Shown here: positions 7,046 to 10,316 of the stretch, in pieces
How positions within the stretch are numbered: position 1 is the stretch's first letter
Layout: every line of letters starts with the position of its first letter
Source of the DNA: JANXAZ01 sp037446605
GTDB lineage: Bacteria; Pseudomonadota; Alphaproteobacteria; Geminicoccales; Geminicoccaceae
Assembly (NCBI GenBank): GCA_037446605.1
Contig: JBBIIE010000121.1
Location: 1-10,316 of the forward strand
Direction of reading: 5' to 3'
Length of the DNA: 10,316 bases
Made by a program: the position numbers and the translations under genes
The notes under the pieces: generated by a model
Told to the model about the DNA's origin: nothing
Seen by the model: only the letters and a program-made list of their open reading frames with translations
Databases searched by the model: none

Positions 7046-7062
7046 GCCGGCCCGCTCAGCCG
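7039..7062. terminator. Inverted repeat spanning two convergent stop codons, candidate bidirectional terminator
   Basis: CGGCTGAGC (7039-7047) and GCTCAGCCG (7054-7062) form a perfect 9-bp stem with the 6-nt loop CGGCCC. The left arm contains the TGA of the TPP-enzyme gene (7043-7045) and the right arm contains the TGA of the minus-strand coiled-coil gene (7056-7058). No T-rich run follows on either strand, so it is not a classic intrinsic terminator. A competing fold, GGCCGG-CTGAG-CCGGCC at 7036-7052, overlaps it. Confidence 0.5.
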
Positions 7063-7295
7063 ACGCCGATGGCCCCGATCCGCGCGCTCAGCTCCTCGAG
7101 CCGGCGAGTGAAGCTCTGCACGGCGTCCTCGGCGAGCTCGGCCCCCTGCAGCCGCAGCGCCTTCAACCGCTCGCGGGTGGCCTCGAGCTCGGCGCGCGCA
7201 TCCGCGACCCCGGCCCGTTCGCCCATCCCGGCCAGGAGCTGTTCCAGGTCGGCGAGCTTCCGCTGGGCGCGATCGAGATAGCTCGCGTGTCGCAT
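7056..7295 (-). CDS. Small coiled-coil protein, function unknown
   Basis: A 79-residue protein starting at the ATG read at 7295, with an unusually good GGGAGGAGAGG ribosome binding site just upstream. The frame is open further upstream on the minus strand, but that stretch is low-complexity and overlaps the neighbouring gene, so the short form is preferred. Almost the whole protein is predicted helix: charged and leucine/alanine heptad-like runs such as LDRAQRKLADLEQLL and then ARAELEATRERLKALRLQ suggest a coiled coil. There are no cysteines, signal peptide or membrane segment. The helix pattern recalls small stress-response proteins of the sll1863 type, but this is a resemblance in style and not a firm assignment. 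It lies 76 nt downstream of the enolase-superfamily gene on the same strand, with its own weak promoter candidate. Confidence 0.8.
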   Translation of the reverse strand: MRHASYLDRAQRKLADLEQLLAGMGERAGVADARAELEATRERLKALRLQGAELAEDAVQSFTRRLEELSARIGAIGVG

Positions 7296-7371
7296 CCTCT
7301 CCTCCCCTGTCTCGTTCCGGGAAGGTCCATCTAACCCGATCGTGGGTCCGGGTGAACCCCGGCGGGGCGCA
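7296..7371 (-). promoter_or_regulatory. Gap between the enolase-superfamily gene and the coiled-coil gene, with weak promoter and hairpin
   Basis: Read on the minus strand, the gap contains TTCACC (plus 7351-7356; 4 of 6 to TTGACA), a 16-nt spacer and TTAGAT (plus 7329-7334), a weak candidate promoter for the coiled-coil gene. The short stem CCGGG-TGAAC-CCCGG at plus 7348-7362 follows the stop codon of the upstream gene by about 10 nt and could slow transcription, but lacks a T-tract. The hairpin and the -35 candidate overlap, so both may not be real. Confidence 0.3.
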
Positions 7372-8598
7372 TCAGGCTCCGGCGAGTTCGGAGCGCCGGC
7401 GGAGGAGATCCGGCCGGGCGAGGAAGCCGGGCGCGAGCCGGACGCCGAGGCCGGGTCCCTCGGGAAAGCCGATCGTGCCGCCTTCGGGCTCGGGCAGGCC
7501 CTCGACCACCAGGCGGTACCAGCCGCGCGAATAGGCACGCACGGTCTCGCAGATCTGCGCGTTGGGCTGGCTCGCCAGGAGCTGCAGGTTGACCGCGAGC
7601 ATCACCGGCCCGACGCAGTCGTGCGGCGCGATGGTGCGGTCGAAGGCGCGGGTGAGCGCGGCCACGTCGAGCGCCTCGGAGGGCCCGCCCATCCAGCCCA
7701 CGTCGAAATGCGCGTAGTCGACGACCCCGAGCGCGAACGCCTCGCGGTACCAGTGCGCGGTGCCGTGGTTCTCGGAACCGGCGACCGGGATCCCGGTCGC
7801 CTCCTTCAAGCGCCGCAGATCGTCGAGCCGGTGCATGGCGATCGGATCCTCGAGCCAGAAGATCCCGTAGGCCTCGAGGGCACGGGCGATGCGCACCGCG
7901 GCCGGCAGCCGCCAGAGGCCGTGGCACTCGATCAGGATCTCCATGGCCGGGCCGACCGCCTCGCGGATCGCCCGCACCGGGGCCAGCCCCGCCTCGAGCT
8001 CGGCCGGGCCGATCCCGTTGCCGCCCGTGGCCTTGGCGAAGCGGTCGAACGGCCAGATCTTCATGGCCGTCACACCCTCGGCGAGGAGCGAGCGGGCGAG
8101 GCCCGCGGGATCGTCGAGCTGGGCCTGGAGATCGTCGAGCGGGCCCACCGCCGCCGCCCCGGGCTCGGCCAGCCGGCTCGCCCAGCCGAGCGTGGGAGCG
8201 GTGTTGTAGGCCGGGCCCGCGCAGGTGTTGTAGACGCGGATGCGCTCGCGCACGGGCCCGCCCCAGAGGCGGTGGAGGGGCACCCCCAGGCTCTGCGCGA
8301 GCAGGTCCCAGAGCGCCATGTCGACCGCCGCGTCGCCCCTGAGCTCGATCGAGCGCGAGGGCGTTCCCATGAAGCGGTTGGCGATGACCCGCCCGATCCG
8401 CTCGCGGTGTGCCGCCACGGGCCGCGGATCGCGGCCGAGGAGCTCGGGGGCGAGCGTTTCGTGCAGATAGGCCTCGGTCGCCTCGGCGTTGCGGAAGGCT
8501 TCGCCCAGGCCGACGAGCCCGCCGTCGGTCTCGACCCGGAGCCAGAGGAGGTTGGCGAAGGCCGGGCTTCGGATCGTCTCGAGCGCGGTGATGCGCAT
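7372..8598 (-). CDS. Mandelate racemase/muconate lactonizing enzyme family protein (enolase superfamily)
   Basis: A 408-residue enolase-superfamily enzyme, likely a dehydratase or epimerase acting on a carboxylate such as an acid sugar. The N-terminal capping domain (about 1-120) includes the loop GLGEAF (30-35) and the segment DAAVDMALWDLLAQ. The barrel follows: Lys180 in AMKIWPFD after the second strand, then three metal-ligand candidates, Glu224 (IECHG), Glu250 (WLEDP) and Glu276 (GSENHG). Asp299 in FDVGWMGG and His326 in APHDCVGP may form the Asp-His acid/base pair. His226, two residues after the first ligand, resembles the D-x-H arrangement of mannonate-dehydratase-type enzymes, while a KxK motif is absent. 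The ATG at 8598 has a GAGGT site overlapping the stop of the DapA-like gene 8 nt upstream, so the two are probably translationally coupled. The fold is secure; the substrate is unknown. Confidence 0.93.
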   Translation of the reverse strand: MRITALETIRSPAFANLLWLRVETDGGLVGLGEAFRNAEATEAYLHETLAPELLGRDPRPVAAHRERIGRVIANRFMGTPSRSIELRGDAAVDMALWDLLAQSLGVPLHRLWGGPVRERIRVYNTCAGPAYNTAPTLGWASRLAEPGAAAVGPLDDLQAQLDDPAGLARSLLAEGVTAMKIWPFDRFAKATGGNGIGPAELEAGLAPVRAIREAVGPAMEILIECHGLWRLPAAVRIARALEAYGIFWLEDPIAMHRLDDLRRLKEATGIPVAGSENHGTAHWYREAFALGVVDYAHFDVGWMGGPSEALDVAALTRAFDRTIAPHDCVGPVMLAVNLQLLASQPNAQICETVRAYSRGWYRLVVEGLPEPEGGTIGFPEGPGLGVRLAPGFLARPDLLRRRSELAGA

Positions 8599-8606
8599 GC
8601 CCGACC

Positions 8607-9548
8607 TCAGGCCGCGCGGTCCAGGGCGGGGAGTGCCGCCTCGGCCTCGACCAGCCGCCGCGCGGCGTCCGCGATCGCGGGCAGGAGTTCCGGCTCGCAG
8701 TTGGAGAGCATGGGCAGGATCGGCCCGGTTTCGGCGATCCCGGCGAGCCGCACGGCATCGTGCAGGACGCGCACGAGCCCGTGCCGCTCGCGCAGGGTCT
8801 CGAGCTCGCGGATCGGCGGCAGGAGCCGGTCGAGTGCCGCCCGGTCGCCCCGCCGCAGCGCGTCCAGGACCCGGCCGGAGAGCCTGGGCGCGAGGCAGAC
8901 GCAGCCCGAGGTGAAGCCCGCGAGCCCGTGCTCGAGGAGGTGCGGGACCGCGAGCAGCTCGCCCGAGCCCGAGAGGATCCGCCCGGCGCCGATCGCGGCC
9001 ACGAGCGCGTCGAGATGGGCGTCGCGGCCGCGCTCGGGCATCGCGACACCGTACTTGACGGCCAGGACCGCGCCTTCGGCGACGAGCCGGGCGAGCGCGT
9101 CGGGGTCGAGATATCCTCGCTGGCGGATGTAGGCGACGAGCGGCCGGCCGGCGCGCCCGGCCGCCTCCGCGAGGGCGCGCGCGACACCTTCGGGTGTGGT
9201 GTGCGCCGGCATCGGCAGTGCCATGGCGGTCGGGAAGCGGTGCCGGGCGAGGATCGCCGCCTGGTCGAGGAGCCTGCCGAAGTCGGGCCCGAGCGAGGGG
9301 ACGACGAGCGTCTCGGGTCCGGCGGTCGCGTCGGCCATGGCGAGGAGCTCGTCGTAGCGCGAGACCGGCCAGTGCTGGAGCTGGGCGTTGCCGCCCCAGA
9401 GGATCGTGCGGATCCCCCCGGCCTCCGCGCGCGCCACGATCCTCCGGCACTCCGCGACGCGGATCCCGTGGCGTTCGTCGAGCGGGAGCGGCGGCACCGC
9501 CACGACCGCGGCGGCGAGGTCGGCTCCGGTCGGGGGTGCGGTGCGCAC
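8607..9548 (-). CDS. Dihydrodipicolinate synthase (DapA/NAL) family protein, atypical active site
   Basis: A 313-residue member of the class I aldolase family that includes DapA, N-acetylneuraminate lyase and acid-sugar aldolases or dehydratases. Lys165 in AVKYGVAMP is in the place of the Schiff-base lysine. WGGNAQLQHW (51-60) replaces the GTTGE-type phosphate/carboxylate loop. The usual YNxP motif with its catalytic tyrosine is changed: Tyr140 stays, followed by IRQRGYLDPD. FTSGCVCLAPRLS resembles the late barrel segment of the family. The start is a GTG at 9548 with GGAGG 8 nt upstream; no in-frame ATG exists near the N-terminus. It is the first gene of an operon with the enolase-superfamily gene, an arrangement common in sugar-acid catabolism. 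It is unlikely to be the lysine-biosynthesis DapA, given the motif changes and neighbour. The true reaction is unknown. Confidence 0.9.
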   Translation of the reverse strand: MRTAPPTGADLAAAVVAVPPLPLDERHGIRVAECRRIVARAEAGGIRTILWGGNAQLQHWPVSRYDELLAMADATAGPETLVVPSLGPDFGRLLDQAAILARHRFPTAMALPMPAHTTPEGVARALAEAAGRAGRPLVAYIRQRGYLDPDALARLVAEGAVLAVKYGVAMPERGRDAHLDALVAAIGAGRILSGSGELLAVPHLLEHGLAGFTSGCVCLAPRLSGRVLDALRRGDRAALDRLLPPIRELETLRERHGLVRVLHDAVRLAGIAETGPILPMLSNCEPELLPAIADAARRLVEAEAALPALDRAA

Positions 9549-9689
9549 GGCTCGGGCCTCCGGGGACTGCGGTGGGCGAGCCTAGCGCTGCGGCCGACGG
9601 CACGGAACGCGCGCCGCCGCTTGCCTGTGCTGCGCCCAGCCCGCAAAGAGGTGGCGAGGCCGTCTGCCGTGCGGCCGCGGGAGGTGGCG
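9549..9689. promoter_or_regulatory. Divergent intergenic region between the DapA-like gene and the PA14-like gene
   Basis: This 141-nt gap must start transcription both ways. On the minus strand, GCTAGGCTCGC at plus 9576-9586 provides a TAGGCT -10-like hexamer 27 nt before the DapA-like start; it differs by one base from the word in front of the SDR gene. On the plus strand TTGCCT at 9621-9626 could be a -35 element, but no good -10 follows at 16-18 nt. GGGAGG at 9679-9684 is the ribosome binding site for the PA14-like gene. Confidence 0.3.
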
Positions 9690-10292
9690 ATGCGGTGGAG
9701 GGCCCTGGCGAGCGCGCTCGCCCTCGTGGCGGGGATGGTGGCGGGTCAGGGGCCGGCGGCCCGGGCGGCCGAGCCGCACGCGCTCGTGCCGGCGAGCCCG
9801 CAGCCCGATCCCGCCCGGCTGCGGCCCGGGCTGGCGGTGACCTACGCCTACCCGCACGACGTGCAGTGGCTCTCGGACGCCAGGGGCGCGCTCCGCTTCG
9901 GTGCCGAGCCCGGCCCGCCGCTCGTGGGTTTCGACTATGTCGACACCGCCCCGGGCGAGAAGGCGTTGACCTCGAAGCGGGCCGAGCAGGTGGCGGCGCG
10001 CATCGAGGGCTATGTCCGCTTCGACCGGGCGGGGGTGTGGCGGCTCGGTTTCCGCTCCAACGACGGGCTCGAGGTCACGATCGGCGGTCAGCGCGTCTAC
10101 GTCCACGACGGCCGGCACGGCTGCGAGAGCAAGGGCTGGGAGACGGTGCGCGTGCCCGAGCCCGGCTGGTACGCGCTCGAGGCGGTCTGGTTCCAGCGCC
10201 TGCAGACCTCCTGCCTGCTGCTCGAGTGGCAGGACCCGGACGGGAAGAAGGCCTGGGCCGCCAACGAGGCCTTCGCCCACCTGCCGCGCTGA
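9690..10292 (+). CDS. Exported PA14-domain-like protein
   Basis: A 200-residue protein with a typical Sec signal peptide: MRWR, a hydrophobic core ALASALALVAGMVAG, and an ARA-A cleavage site near residues 24-27. It is thus probably periplasmic or secreted. The mature part resembles a single PA14 domain, a beta-sandwich that often binds carbohydrate. It has an opening GLAVTYAYPHDVQW, the core GYVRFDRAGVWRLGFRSNDG (107-126) and LEVTIGGQRVYVHDG (127-141), and a late WYALEAVWFQ...LLLEWQDPDG. Cys145 and Cys175 are the only cysteines of the mature chain and could form a disulfide after export. There is no catalytic domain, which is unusual because PA14 is often an accessory module. The ATG at 9690 follows GGGAGG by 5 nt; an in-frame GTG at 9684 is less suitable. 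The ligand is unknown. Confidence 0.85.
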   Translation: MRWRALASALALVAGMVAGQGPAARAAEPHALVPASPQPDPARLRPGLAVTYAYPHDVQWLSDARGALRFGAEPGPPLVGFDYVDTAPGEKALTSKRAEQVAARIEGYVRFDRAGVWRLGFRSNDGLEVTIGGQRVYVHDGRHGCESKGWETVRVPEPGWYALEAVWFQRLQTSCLLLEWQDPDGKKAWAANEAFAHLPR

Positions 10293-10303
10293 GGCGGCGC
10301 GGC
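10283..10303 (+). terminator. Hairpin at the end of the PA14-like gene, weak terminator candidate
   Basis: GCCGCGC (10283-10289) can pair with GCGCGGC (10297-10303) in a 7-bp stem whose loop includes the TGA stop at 10290-10292. No T-run is visible afterwards and the window ends at 10316, so this may be chance in GC-rich DNA. Confidence 0.25.
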
Positions 10304-10316
10304 GCCCGGGCGGACC

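Noticed and set aside
7342..9132. Plus-strand open frame of about 600 codons opposite the DapA-like/enolase-superfamily operon.
   Set aside because: It is an antisense shadow: Glu/Arg/Gly-rich, with no domain and no ribosome binding site context.
7331..9646. Minus-strand open frame of about 770 codons spanning the DapA-like and enolase-superfamily genes in another frame.
   Set aside because: Its translation is Ser/Arg/Pro-rich with no motifs. Both real genes in the other frames carry full family signatures.
1..10316. Search by eye for tRNA, rRNA, CRISPR repeats, transposase genes, integrase sites and toxin-antitoxin or defence genes.
   Set aside because: Nothing convincing was seen. All substantial coding regions are metabolic or uncharacterised enzymes, and gaps are at most about 140 nt.

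Overview
The window is very GC-rich and almost fully coding, with short gaps, GTG starts and strong GGAGG-type ribosome binding sites. Gene content and style suggest a high-GC proteobacterium. An alphaproteobacterium (Rhodospirillales/Geminicoccales-like) is my best guess; this is inference, because no rRNA or phylogenetic marker is present. I see no mobile element, tRNA, rRNA, CRISPR array, phage gene or recognised defence system. It looks like a chromosomal region of carbon and carboxylate metabolism.

Layout. (1) 1-431, minus: 5' part of a short-chain dehydrogenase/reductase (SDR), cut by the window edge. (2) 547-3790, plus: a tight three-gene run of D-3-hydroxybutyrate dehydrogenase (bdhA), a patatin-like lipase overlapping it by 4 nt, and an uncharacterised TIM-barrel protein 23 nt downstream. 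(3) 3775-5289, minus: malonyl-CoA synthetase (matB), converging on group 2 with a 16-nt overlap. (4) 5408-7045, plus: a thiamine-diphosphate enzyme of the acetolactate-synthase fold, divergent from matB. (5) 7056-7295, minus: a small coiled-coil protein. Its stop codon and that of the TPP gene lie in opposite arms of one inverted repeat. (6) 7372-9548, minus: a two-gene operon of a DapA-type aldolase-fold protein followed 8 nt later by an enolase-superfamily (mandelate racemase-like) enzyme. (7) 9690-10292, plus: an exported single-domain PA14-like protein.

How they may work together. BdhA interconverts 3-hydroxybutyrate and acetoacetate. The adjacent patatin suggests a link to lipid or polyhydroxybutyrate turnover, and MatB activates malonate to malonyl-CoA. 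The DapA-like/enolase-superfamily pair has the logic of an acid-sugar route (dehydratase plus aldolase), but its substrate cannot be read from sequence. The TPP enzyme might act on 2-oxo acids, also without an assignable substrate.

The least understood pieces are the TIM-barrel protein, the DapA-like protein lacking the usual YNxP tyrosine motif, and the TPP enzyme with GDA in place of GDG. I find no convincing evidence of a wholly new multi-gene system; these are plausible orphan enzymes worth testing.
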